From positions 1 to 64,000 of the forward strand of contig WNNJ02003541.1 in assembly GCA_012934845.2 (NCBI GenBank): a stretch of DNA of 64,000 nt, given 5' to 3'. Under the pieces are notes generated by a model that made no database searches, was not told where the DNA came from, and saw only the letters and a list, made by a program, of their open reading frames with translations. The translations under genes and the position numbers were made by a program. The stretch's first letter is position 1. The number at the start of each line of letters is the position of its first letter. The stretch is from Pomphorhynchus laevis (lineage: Eukaryota > Acanthocephala > Palaeacanthocephala > Echinorhynchida > Pomphorhynchidae). Positions 41,993 to 53,285 of the stretch are shown piece by piece.

Positions 41993-42260
41993 AATTATAT
42001 TTTATATATTTGTACACTGTAAAGTGTCCCTGTAAAAACAGCATTTCTGTCAAAAGGAATTTATTGCCTGATGCGTGCTTAAACTGCAATACGCACTGCC
42101 ATGCACTGAGCTTATGCTAAATACACTGTGATGATTCAGATTAAGGGTAGTTCTGATTTTCGAGCTTTGAACACAATTTAATCGTGTGTTAAGGTGCATA
42201 TGGATGATTATTGTAGTCACGGACTGATAAGCTCCGTTAGAGTAAAACACGCCTGCCGTC
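41993..42260 (+). repeat. 270-bp hammerhead-bearing repeat, copy 2
   Basis: Second copy of the repeat at 38683-38955. The hammerhead core (about 42219-42258) is degenerate here: CTGATAA for CTGATGA and GTAAAAC for GCGAAAC, while the loop CTCCGTTAGAG is kept; ACGGA and TGCCGT still pair with one bulge. Directly followed, at 42261, by a 5'-truncated Penelope-like element in the same orientation. Confidence 0.75.
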
Positions 42261-43470
42261 TTCTGTTTATTATGATATACTGATGAAAGAAGTTAATTAT
42301 AATGATTTAAATGTAAATGCAACATATGAACGTAGTGATTTTAGTTTAGAAACAATTATTACAAGTCGTTGTTCTTTAATAGATAAAAAAGGTATAAAAA
42401 TGGAATCAGATAATAAAACTATTTTACATGCAAAACCAAAATTAAATTACATCCAAAATTACATAAAAATCCAATAAAACCTATGCTCATATGTAGTGCC
42501 TTTAAATGTACATTAAAACCACTTTCTGTTTATATGAACGAAATACTTAAAGTAATTAAAGCACACTTTAAAATATTGCAAGGTAATCGAAATTAATACT
42601 GGTATAAAACACTATTTCAGTATTAATTCTACAAAAGAATTTTTAGAACAGACAAACGGAATAAATTTTCAAAAAATAAATACATTCGATTTTAGTAAGC
42701 TTTATACAAATCTAGATTTAGTAGATATTAAAGAAGCGTTAGTAAAATTAATTAATCTTATATTCGAAAAAAGATATACATATATATGTTATAATAATTA
42801 TAACGCCTATCTAACAAAAATTAAACCATCAAGTAAATATAAATATATGGATAAAATTGAATTAATAGAATCCTTAAATATTTTGATAAATCAAAATTAT
42901 TTAAAAGTAGGGACATCTATATTTAGACAAGTAAAAGGTGTTCAAATGGGAGGTAATAGTAGCCTTATTATAGTTGGCTTATATAGATATTTAATATGTT
43001 TTATTATTAATTATATATGTGTATTTAACTCTAATATTTTTTAATCAATAAGCGAACAAATTTATCCAGGTAGCCTCATTCTTAATAAAACAATATAAAA
43101 GATAAAGGTATAATATTTTGACGATAAAGTTATGAACATTAAATTTGCATCAATTTAAATTATTATTAATTTTTATCATAAAGACGACATATTTAAATTT
43201 ACAAGAAACATATTTTTGCATGAGCATTCGTGCATATTACCATATAATATAGAATATAATACATTAAATAATGAAAATTTCAGAATTGCCATTAAATGTA
43301 ATGATATTGGTTTTCTCCAATTTCAATAATTTAATAGATACATATTTTAAACCAGGTTATTATAAAAATAAAATCAAAGAAACAATAGTTATAGAAATCA
43401 TCGAATAAATCAACTAAATATTATAAAAAATATAAACTCTTAAGGGGAAAATATTTATGGATAATAAATA
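42261..43470 (+). mobile_element. Penelope-like element, decayed copy
   Basis: Same type as 7185-8850, plus strand. Recognisable pieces: KEVNYNDLNVNATYERSDF (42283), the palm with KYMDKIELIESLNILINQ, QVKGVQMGGNSS and the C-terminal NIFLHEHS region near 43200. Broken in several places, older than the 7.3-kb copy. No downstream pseudo-LTR recognised. Confidence 0.8.
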
Positions 43471-44344
43471 AGAATTGCCATATATTATTTAAAAATTGCC
43501 ATAACATGTATTTGTCTTATTTTTAACTGTTTTAATAATTTATCTTGATTTCGAAGGGTATATTTGAACTTGTTAGAAAATGAATCATACATAGATTATC
43601 AATATATTAACAGTTTTTGAATAGTTTTTATCTTGAAACAATAACATAAACGTCGTGTAATGATGTAATTTGTTATGTTATTAGATAATTGTATCATCAA
43701 ACGAACAAAACTTTTTTAAATGTATTACGATGAGTACGCGACAGTGTACTCAATGTACACTACTAATGTAAAGGAATTCATATCCACATGTTTTAAATAC
43801 ATCTTATGAACATCACAAAATATTTTGGTTGGCACGATAAAGAATTTTGTGCAAGGTAGTTTGCCTAATTGATCACATACGTGACAAAAGGTTGCCCATA
43901 CTTGCTTTAGGTTGTTCAACAGCACAGCAGGAATTCATCTCCGCATCAAGACGGGTTTGATGTTGAAATGAAATTTTTAATAGGATTATATTGGCAGAAT
44001 CAGCTCAACGCATTAAAGTTTATTTCGTTTCTAATTGCAATAAGGAAATTAATTTAAAAATTAATGGTAATTGAGATAAAAAAAACATTTTTAACAAATA
44101 TAAGTTATGTTAAAGTAGCTTCTTACATATTATTGTTTTGTAATTTCACAAATGAACGATATAAACACTCTGTTTATATGTACAATTATATAAACGAAAA
44201 AGGCGGGAGATTTTAGTGCATATTTAGCACAGAACATCAAAAAAGCTAAACGTTCAAATCAGAACTTTATGCACACGAAAATTACAGGTTGTATCCGTTT
44301 CAGAAAAGGATACTTTTAACTCAATAGTTTTACATCGATTAACG
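43471..44344. other. Gene-free, 3' flank of PP6 regulatory subunit
   Basis: AT-rich; no mobile element recognised. Probably includes the 3' UTR of the minus-strand gene. Confidence 0.4.
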
Positions 44345-46336
44345 CTACGAATCTTCGCTACTTTGAGTATCTTCGTTACTGCTGGAATACATAATGGATG
44401 AAAAATCAGGAATAATGTCTTCAGGTGAGGTCCACCAAAGATTATCAAACATATTATTGCTATCCATTGTGTCATCTACGCTGACGCCCGTAGCGGAGTT
44501 CGTTGAATTATGTTGGCCATCACACGTATCAGTATCAACATCTGATTCTCTTTCGAATCCACTGCGATTATCAGCAATGTTAAGGTCATCGCTGTCGTCC
44601 TGTTCTTCATAATACCATCCACCGTTGGTGTGTGTCGCAAACATTATTGAATTGGTGAATGATTGAAAAGTGACAGGAACGAGTTTATTAAAAGATGTTT
44701 TCTTTTCCGAATAAATGTGTTCATTCCAGAGAAATCGCTTGACCATGTTGTCTTTTGAATCACTTAACATTTCTGAAGGGCATATCAGTCGTATCAGCAT
44801 TGACCAATATGACCATGAACAGTATTGTTGAACTAATTGATTTTCGTCTAGATTAAACCATTGTTGAAGACACATTTGAGCTAGTTCGGTGCGTTCGTTG
44901 CCTTTGAATAAATCAGTTTGTATAGATATTCTAGCCAGTTTAACAACGACATCGTGAGCTCTATGATGCAAAGGCCATCTAACAAGGATAACAGGTATAA
45001 CATGATCTTTCAGCAAATATCTAAGCCATATGTTTATATTATTGATTTGTTCAGCTGAAAATTTTAAAGGATTATTGTCATCAGCACAGTTTGTTGTCGT
45101 ACTGACTAATGCAATAATCCTTAGAAAAAGACATAGCCATAAATAGCGGAAATTCGTAAACATTTTAGGCACATTAGATGGGTCGCAGCTTATGTAATTC
45201 AATACAGTTTGTCTATTGTTATCATCGCTAAAAATTGAAAGGATCAGATCAAGACGTTGTTGCTTTTTATCGTGATCGTCATCACCGTTATGTTGTGTAA
45301 CCATAACTTCATCAATTTGTATTTGTTTTTCAATGGCATTGTTGTCTACGGCCAGAAAGGGCCAAGGCAAACAGCTATCACATAGCTTAATTAAACAGTT
45401 CACACATACTTCTTTAAGGCGATTATCTTCTGTTTCACTGGATTTTGTGAAAATCTGGTCGACAATACGTTGTAATGGGAAAATTTCGTTGAATGACGAT
45501 AAATAAGATGGTGTCGACGATAACACTGAACAAGTACCGTGTACAATAAGTTCAAGAGACGAGTGGGCGATCGGTAAATCTGCAGCCCAATAATCAAAAA
45601 CAGTATTGACCAACTTAGATGTAAATTGTATGTTCATTATACTAATTAGTCTGCTTTGGGCCATACATTCTAATAGGCTTGAATTTGTTAAATGCTTACA
45701 AATCTTATCGATAAAGTTATATTTATTTAGTTGATGTTGTAAGGCTTCTTCATTGTAGTTTATTAGATTAATTAAAACTCTACAGAACCTGTCTGTCAGT
45801 TGAGCATCAAGTTTTTGTATATCAAGCACTTTCGCAATATTCTCAAAATGTTCTTCCAGTAAGCATTTTACAATAGCAGGATTTTCGCAGCTGATGATTT
45901 CAAAACAAAGGTCATTTGACTTTACGTCTTCAGAAGGAACAATACTGGGGCAAGATGAGCGATTCGCATCGCCATTTTCGCTGCCATTAATAGCTGAAGC
46001 GTTATCATTATTACACATACCAGCAAACTTATCCAACATTGTTAGGTCCTGCTCATTTGTCGGTGTTACACCAGACGATTGTTTAAATGCTCGGTTCAGT
46101 ATTTGGTTCAAGATCGGATTGTAAGTAATAAAGGTAATGAGCGCCTCATTTTTCGTCTTTAGGTCTATACCTAGATTATCTATAGCTAGTAGCTCATCAA
46201 TAGACGGCAACTCTTTATATTTATTGACCATAGGCTTTTTATGTTGGTCGTACACAATGTATGGCTTTAAAAAATCATCGATGTTCATCGATTCACTATG
46301 GCTGCTGCTATCATTAAAGATATTCCAAAAAGCCAT
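44345..46336 (-). CDS. Protein phosphatase 6 regulatory subunit (SAPS domain)
   Basis: 663 residues from the ATG at 46336, giving MAFWNIF, which matches the MFWKFDL start of PP6R/SAPS proteins; the frame is open a few codons further up but without an ATG. The SAPS region follows the family: an aspartate-rich segment (PSIDELLAIDNLGIDLKTKN), ALITFITYNPILNQIL, then CFEIISCENPAIVKCLLEEH, a helical row (LTDRFCRVLINLINYNEEAL, YNFIDKICKHLTNSSLLECM) and ALELIVH-type repeats. Human forms have the same landmarks (LIDFLTQ, ACELLTCDVPQI, FLKKKDKFISLVLKHIGTSAL). The C-terminal 100 residues are acidic (QDDSDDLN, SDVDTDTCDG). SAPS proteins are scaffolds that bring PP6 phosphatase to its targets in cell-cycle and DNA-repair control. 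Shorter than vertebrate PP6R (about 800-900). Single exon. Confidence 0.8.
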   Translation of the reverse strand: MAFWNIFNDSSSHSESMNIDDFLKPYIVYDQHKKPMVNKYKELPSIDELLAIDNLGIDLKTKNEALITFITYNPILNQILNRAFKQSSGVTPTNEQDLTMLDKFAGMCNNDNASAINGSENGDANRSSCPSIVPSEDVKSNDLCFEIISCENPAIVKCLLEEHFENIAKVLDIQKLDAQLTDRFCRVLINLINYNEEALQHQLNKYNFIDKICKHLTNSSLLECMAQSRLISIMNIQFTSKLVNTVFDYWAADLPIAHSSLELIVHGTCSVLSSTPSYLSSFNEIFPLQRIVDQIFTKSSETEDNRLKEVCVNCLIKLCDSCLPWPFLAVDNNAIEKQIQIDEVMVTQHNGDDDHDKKQQRLDLILSIFSDDNNRQTVLNYISCDPSNVPKMFTNFRYLWLCLFLRIIALVSTTTNCADDNNPLKFSAEQINNINIWLRYLLKDHVIPVILVRWPLHHRAHDVVVKLARISIQTDLFKGNERTELAQMCLQQWFNLDENQLVQQYCSWSYWSMLIRLICPSEMLSDSKDNMVKRFLWNEHIYSEKKTSFNKLVPVTFQSFTNSIMFATHTNGGWYYEEQDDSDDLNIADNRSGFERESDVDTDTCDGQHNSTNSATGVSVDDTMDSNNMFDNLWWTSPEDIIPDFSSIMYSSSNEDTQSSEDS

Positions 46337-46348
46337 ATTTTCCGACAA

Positions 46349-48300
46349 AATAGTAACACGCGGTGATCTACAGACAAAGATAGTTCATACAACTTATATA
46401 GAACAGACTGCAATTAATTAGTGTGAATGAGCATCAATGATATGTACAAATGAACACGTTGAACATGAGGCGGAAGAAATTTATTGTTTTTATCTAGTAT
46501 AATTTACCGAAATAAGTAGCAATTCATAATAATAAAATTGTATTTCATCTTCTTTAATAAAGAAAATTTAAGACTACTCAAAGGCATGGACTGTGAAATC
46601 GCAAAGCCTGAAGTACAATAATTAGTGACTGTCACAAAGTGTGAATATAACAGCTTCCCGAAACAATTTTAAATTGCAAAGTTACAGTCATTTGTTCCTA
46701 TTATTGAAATTTCGTTCGTTCCAATTGTTGAAATTTAGTTCAATTAAATTTAAATGAAAGCACGACAATGAACTATGAATAATCAAATTGAAAAGAATAC
46801 TTTTCGTACCTGAAGGGTGTTATTGCTAAAGAAAATCAACTTCCTTGCTAAACAATTTTAAAACATTAGAATTTTGAAAACATTAAGTAAAAATATTTAA
46901 TTTTGAAAATAAAATGGTTTTATCAGTTTGGTGCTCCCACACTAAGGTGCGATAACCAACGCTCCCATCTTAGTAGAGCGCTCAAATTAATATGGGAACT
47001 TTTATACTAATGAAGAAGTATAAAAAACTAATCATTACTTTTCCAACTAATAAAGAACATAAAAAATGAATCATAGGAAAAAGTCATTGTATTAGCGAAA
47101 ATTTACCAATATATTTTATTTATTTGATTAAATTGCTCCGAAAGAAATCCTACTTTTTTTACAAAATATGTCGTCTTTACTCAGACGTGTTCTATCTATG
47201 CTCAAGGAAATCTACGCAGAGAATAAATTAATTAATACAACAGGGCATTTGTGAACTTTTATCGATTTTATATTATTCGTTTAAAATCAATAAAATTCGC
47301 TTAAAAGAAATCAATAAAAATGATTTTTTTTATTCTCCGGGAAGAAGGCGTGATTAAATTTACTTCAAAAATAATCCTACACTAAGTATAACTTTTTAAG
47401 GTTGTAGTTAATGTTGTAAATATATATATGACAAATTAATAAATTTTTTCAGTGACAGATTTATAGTTAATCGCATTATTTGGCAGATAATGGAAATCAC
47501 GAGCTCACAAGCGAGGTGTTCGATCCACTTTGTGCGAACCACTTGGATGTGCAACTCCACCTTTTAGCGGATGCTAGACCTCTGATGTGGCAATTTAGCA
47601 AATATACTTTTTGCTAAATATATCTAAATATTTTTTTTACATCTGTAGATAATGTGTAATTTATTATACAATAGTATATATAATACTTTGTATTCTAGGG
47701 ATGTAAGGCATATAAATGATTGAGAGCATATTAGGTATATGAACGAGAAACAAAAATCAATAGAACATAAAGATGAATAATCTTTTGATGTCTATATTTT
47801 TATATCGTAATGACACTTCAATTATCAACCTAAATTACTAGAGCAATGTCTATGAACCGTTTTCCAACATATTTAGGAATATGTTTTTAATATAGAGCTA
47901 CAATCATTAGCATGACCTATATTTCCGTGTTGCCACATGAAAATACGTGCGACAACCTTATAAATATAACAAAAAAACATAACAACAAGATACGTTCATA
48001 GCCGTAAAAAATTCCCCCATATTAGAATTGGAATGTTTCAATTCTAATATGTTCTATATTCTATATTGAAATATTCTCAATATTTTCCATATATCAAGAA
48101 TATTAACAAGAATATTCCCAATATTCTTTATAATATTCATTAAAAGAGTAACCAACAATAAAATTAAAATTATATTTTCGAATGTTCGTTATCAACAGTC
48201 GACATTGTCCAGAACATAAAGTTGAAAGCATTGCACAAACAGTTCAATGTTTTTGTTCAAAAATCGAATAATCATAAGTTATTAATTGGCGAAGATTTAA
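46349..48300. other. Gene-free stretch upstream of PP6R
   Basis: AT-rich. A 13-bp inverted repeat with an 8-bp loop lies at 48018-48051 just before the LINE-I copy. A stretch near 47500-47560 has a B-box-like GTGTTCGATCC but no convincing tRNA fold. No gene recognised. Confidence 0.4.
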
Positions 48301-48305
48301 TAAAA

Positions 48306-50860
48306 CATGCAAACTGAAGACATTAAAATCAGTAACTTTACTGTTCTAAATCGTGAACTGGAGGAGCTTCATCAGATTAAGAAACTCGTTAATCTAGTTA
48401 ACATTATTCCCATAATTCCAATGCAAAAAAACTACTTCAACGAATTTATGAGAAAATATATTAATACACAACCTAATAGAGTTTTGATGAACTCTGCAAG
48501 GGTGATGAATAAGTACTACAGGATATCCGTCGTATCCTCGGACTTAGTCACTTATTTTGCTAAGTTCTTCAAAGAAAATTGTTCCCATAAAAGAACTCTA
48601 GTATTAAAGCCTATAATGTCGTCAGTAAAGATTACTAATATTATCCGCGACTTAGAAAGAAAGATATCGCAAAGCTTCAAGAGCGTTATTCCATTCAAAA
48701 CATTAGATTTATTAAAAACAAAGACGACCAAACTCCTCCTATTACATTCGCAAATACCGAAGAGGACCTTGCCCATCTAATGTCTAATGCAGCATTCAAT
48801 CCTTTTATGGGTTGCAATCTAAACTTTACAATTGAAAGTCCGAACAATCTTGCATTTCCATATTGCAACAAGTGTCACACGTGGGGACACTGGAACTCCA
48901 CCTGTGGTGGGATGAAGAGATACGGAGTGTGTTGATCTGATGAATCAGGCCATGACACAATGCAAACAATCCCCAAAATTCACGAATTGTGGACTTGAAC
49001 ATTCTGCGTGGTCAAGAAGATATTCAGCATTCAAGAACTTTGTGAGAAGACATACAGTAAAGAATAATATCTACTCTCCTCCCGTAACGGCAAATTCGGT
49101 GTGTAACTCATCTGGACCTAATATAAACGAAATGTTCAACTTCTTTAGAACACTTCAACAAGAAACAACTTGATCGATTGAATTAATGATTTCCAGTTTG
49201 GCAAATACACCCTCTAAGCATTTCATAATCTCTCTTCTTGTTGCTAAATCTTCAAAGAAGAAAGCAAAATCAAATTCTTCAAGTATGAATTCTAAGATGA
49301 GATTCACCTCCTCTTCCGAAAAAACTAATCCTGCCTTCTTCCAAGGCAGTGCCTCCTATTACAATTGCCAAGCAGAATGTAAAACCTCTGGAGATTGGCA
49401 GATAGGGTCACGAAGAGAAATGAAGATAACGCCCGTGGGCAAGTATCTCTAACTTGTCCAAGTGAGTGTGGGAAGGGCAACCTTCTCACATCCCGTTCGG
49501 ACTAGGAGGAGACATCCCACTGCAGCTAACTTAACACAATGCAAAGAATTCAAGATCATTTTTCACTGAATATCCTTCAGTGGAATTCGGGAGGTGCTTC
49601 TACTCTTAGCCTTCTATCTAGAGAGATGCAGATGGTATAGTCCTTCAGGAGACGCGGTCTATCCGGCCGTGAGCTGGAGCGGTTATCGTTTATCACGTGA
49701 GAACGGTAGCGGTTATGACATGTTACATGGATACTTCAACGACATAACTGGTCGTTGGATTAATGCAGCAAACCGCAGAACCAGGATCGACTATCTTATT
49801 CACAAACCACCGTCCCCCACCTTTCATTGCTAAACAACTAATTCTCTCCTCGGCATATTACTGCTTCATAAGTGGTTGTTGAAACCCATCTGTACTGAGC
49901 AGTCGCGCAAACATCAGATCATTTCTCATGACATTATTTGCTAGCGGAAAGAGTAAGATACATTGCTTAGAAGGAGGTTTCACTTTGATCCCATCAAAGT
50001 GGCCTTTTTTCAAGCAGCTATTCAACTGTGCCGTAGAATTGGTAATGAAAGTTTGACCTAATTAAATTCCAACCTCTTATCGCAAGCTACCGCGTTGCTT
50101 TAGACTACCTATAAAGGTCGTACATACAATCCCACTCCAACAAAACTCAAGGCACTCGCTAAAACGCTACATCTTCCCAATCTCTCTGTTTCTGCCAAAC
50201 AGGCCCTCTCGAATAAATACTGGAGATCTACATATATGTTCCAGCTTAGCAGGGATAGGGCAAGCATGGCTCACCTTAACCCTTCTCAGTCTTCCTTCTG
50301 GAAGATATTCAAGAAGGAGAAGTTTGTATGCTGGAAGGATACAGCCTTGATTTAGATTGGTAGCATAGACCTTGGCAAAGTTTTAGAGGAGTCACTATCC
50401 TTACATAATTATGGAGGCACTCAATTTCCCCAACCAATCCCGCCTTGGTGTTACTTCAGGAGTTGGGATCTATCTGTCACAGATATGCTTAACTACTACG
50501 GACCACTTCTGGGCACCTCCCGAGCCCACACGCCACTCTCCACTCGTGTCTGTCAGCTTTTGACAGACAGTCAGAGAAAAGGGTCGGCATCACAATGCTA
50601 TTAGCCTCCACGTTCGATATTGCTGGCATAAATATTAGCCGACGTGTGTTTTTACCCAAAAAGAAATCGATTTCATGTCCTAAAAATCTGCGGCCCATTT
50701 CGATTCAAAACTCCCACATCTCCATTAAAGAAAAAGCGCTTGCGCGTAGAATCCGCGACATTTTAATTAGGCGTAATTCAATCCCACCAGGTTTTCATGG
50801 GTACGTAAAAGATCGCCCGGTCCATTCAACAATATAGGAAGTACAATTCAGGTCAACAAG
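48306..50860 (+). mobile_element. LINE-I (I/R1-like), copy A, 3' truncated
   Basis: ORF1 (48307 to about 49150): a gag-like domain (TEDIKISNFTVLNRELEELH) and zinc knuckles, the first CNKCHTWGHWNSTC (CCHC), the third NCGLEHSAW in another frame. Spacer with GAAGATAACGCCCGTGGGCAAG at 49420, conserved in copy B. ORF2 endonuclease from 49565 (ILQWNSGGAS; YFNDITGRWINAANR at 49730). RT remains to about 50850 (LRPISIQNSHISIKEKALAR, PPGFHGYVKDRPVHSTI). Stops and frameshifts throughout. It ends where the 3' end of the RLE element begins. Confidence 0.75.
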
Positions 50861-50957
50861 ATATAATATAAATTATTTAGTGTGAGCTCTTCACAAACTC
50901 TTCAGTTCCGCCACGAGCGGCTTGTGTCCAAGCTCGCCACATCCTCCCCGCCGGCGT

Positions 50958-51614
50958 CTACCTGGCTTGTCTCCTTTGCCGTATTTGCAGCTGATTCGGT
51001 TGGCGCGCCAATGCTTGCAACGGAACCCCACATGATTCGCTTTCGACTGATGATAGTCGAGTTAATATACCAGCGATATCATTGTATGGTTCAGTATTGA
51101 ACATACGACGCTTCGGTGTTTCCATTATCATCTGTGGGGCATCAGATAGTGGGTGGTTGCGTCCATTCAACGACGCTAAGATTGCCCGAGCATTTCCGCG
51201 CATGAGGGCCAACGATGCTCTTTGGAATAGGTGATCTACCGTTTTATGATATTCGATCCCAGTTGTGGCGGATATCTGTCTTGCTATCGATCGCATGATA
51301 CGTTCGCCTTGGTTGTTCCAGCCCCTATACGTCTCTACTACTGCCGGTATAAATTGATAACCAGCGGACTCCATACGTGTTCTATACTTCCTCTCCTTGA
51401 CATTGACTGCATACATTGTCGCTGCATAGCCTGGCGTTATCGATGCGTTTGCTATGTACGCTGATTGTTGTGGATGTGTTACAGCGAAATCAACTGCACG
51501 AGGAGGGTCCCCATGAATCAAAACGTCTGCAGGTCGTTCACGAAGGTCTGGTATAAGGTTCCTTACCTCCAAAGCGACATGCATTCCTGCAGATTGAGCG
51601 GCATGAAAGACCAC
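50958..51614 (-). CDS. RLE element, C-terminal endonuclease region
   Basis: 218 residues open (the finger just upstream at 51650-51725 is in another frame). Nuclease core RPADVL then VDFAVTHPQQ, then ASITPGYAATMYAVNVKERK and FIPAVVETYRGWNNQGERIM and a last helix NARAILASL. The position and spacing of Asp residues fit a PD-(D/E)xK fold, as in R2 and relatives, which cut at a specific site. I infer this by motif only. Confidence 0.6.
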   Translation of the reverse strand: MVFHAAQSAGMHVALEVRNLIPDLRERPADVLIHGDPPRAVDFAVTHPQQSAYIANASITPGYAATMYAVNVKERKYRTRMESAGYQFIPAVVETYRGWNNQGERIMRSIARQISATTGIEYHKTVDHLFQRASLALMRGNARAILASLNGRNHPLSDAPQMIMETPKRRMFNTEPYNDIAGILTRLSSVESESCGVPLQALARQPNQLQIRQRRQAR

Positions 51615-52319
51615 ATCGCGAATTCCGTTGTGTCGCAGTCCCGGGTAACCTCCATATTGGCAGGTCAGCGCATGTAGGCCGACTGAATCAGCGGGGAGAA
51701 AGCATCGCCCACACCGATCTCCAGGTGAAAATAGAGGCGCACCAAGCCAAAATCGAGTTAAGGCGCAAAACTGCGAAGGGGAATGTCCATTCCGAGCGCT
51801 TTATTTGGGACCACTCGTAACCAGGAACTGGCGTGATGGCGTGACACATCCAGCAATCGAGCTCTGTTGAAGTGGTGAACGTCCATAAGCATTTGCTCGT
51901 GAGTTCGAATTATCGAGGAGCATTGATAGCTTGTGTTGACTGTCAGATTGCATTATTGGTGGTGATTCATGTAGTGAAGATAATCTCTCGATAAAGTCAG
52001 ATAGTCCTGGGAAAGTATTGACAGAAAGTCCCCATTCGGCACATACCCTTTGTACACTGGCAATGTACGCACAAGGTACATGCTTCACAGTTTCACGGAT
52101 CCCGAAGCCACCCAACCTTAAAGGAAGCGTAATTTGGGTTTGTATCTGAGGGTTTAGCTGGACAGAGGGTTTAGTGGAGCAGTAAAAACAATATTTCGCA
52201 AAATTGTCCACATTTTTGGTCGATATAATCGTCCTACGGAGCCAGGAATAAGGAAGTTGATCGAAAGATTTGAGTCGACTGTATCGGTACAAGACAGAAG
52301 TACACCAGAGCACAGTATT

Positions 52320-53285
52320 CCGATGATTTCAGCTAAAAATATCGCTGCTGTTCGCTAAAGCATCTAGGAAGATAAAAATTTATCGATTGAAAGACATTCA
52401 CAGCAATTAGGCCTATCTGCAACTACCACGTAGAGAATTTTGCGTCAGAACTTAGTTCTCAAGCCTTACAAAATTCAACTGATGCAAGAGTTGAAGCCGA
52501 ACGACCATCAGAAACGTCAACAATTCTCTGATTTTGCTCAGCAACAACCTCATGATTTTGCTGAAAAAATCATCGTTACAGAAGAAACCCATTTTCATTT
52601 GAATGGCTATGTGAACAAACAGAATTGCCGGATTTGGACATTGAAAAATTCACGGCAGTATGTAGAGAAGCCACTACACTCTTCTCGTGTAACTGTTTGG
52701 TGCGCATTTTGGTATGGTGGAGTCATTAAACCGTTTTTCTTCGAAAAAGCATATGGAAATGCGCTTACCGTCAACGGACTGCGATATCGGGAAATGCTCA
52801 CAACTTTCTTTTACCCTATTGTTGATGGCATGGATATGGAGGATATGTGATTTCAACCAGACGGTGTGACATTCTATACAGCCAATGAAACAATAAAGCT
52901 ATTGGAATCGAAATTCAAGGGAAGAATACTCTCCCGAAATGCAGACGCAAATTGGCCCCCAAGATCTCCGGATTTAGCACCTTTGAATTATTTTCTGTGG
53001 GGCCATCTTAAAGACAGGGTTTATGCTAACAAACCAGAATCAATTGAAGCACTAAAAGACAACATTCGGCGCGAAATCAAGGAGATAGAACCACAAATAT
53101 GCCGAAATGTAATTGAAAATTTCGGCAAAAGGATTGACGTCTGTAAGCGTTCCCGCGGTGGGCATTTACACGATATCGTTTATCATTCTTAAATTGTAGA
53201 ACGTGTACTATACATCGACAAAAATATATGATTTTTCTTTCACAGTGTGTGTTTAATTCCATTTTTAAAAAGAAACTCAAACTTT
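52320..53285 (+). mobile_element. Tc1/mariner element, 5' truncated
   Basis: Transposase: helix-turn-helix end (SIERHSQQLGLSATTT), LVLKPYKIQLMQELKPND, the first catalytic box as VTEETHFHLNGYVNKQNCR (Glu where Asp is expected), VTVWCAFWYGGVIKPFFFE, FQPDGVTFYTANETI (second Asp) and NWPPRSPDLAPLNYFLWGHL (third Asp, 36 residues later), ending RSRGGHLHDIVYHS. At least four in-frame stops, of which two replace tryptophan (52431, 52849). The right end keeps the inverted-repeat-like AAACTTTAAAGACCCTG (53277-53293); the matching left end is not found. Sits within the RLE element. Arthropod-type mariner. Confidence 0.85.

Noticed and set aside
44345-46348. Start of the PP6 regulatory subunit four codons upstream at 46348
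   Set aside because: That codon is TTG; the ATG at 46336 gives MAFW, which fits the family start.
47490-47570. A tRNA gene or tRNA-derived SINE suggested by GTGTTCGATCC
   Set aside because: No foldable acceptor or D arm; a single B-box-like match is not enough.
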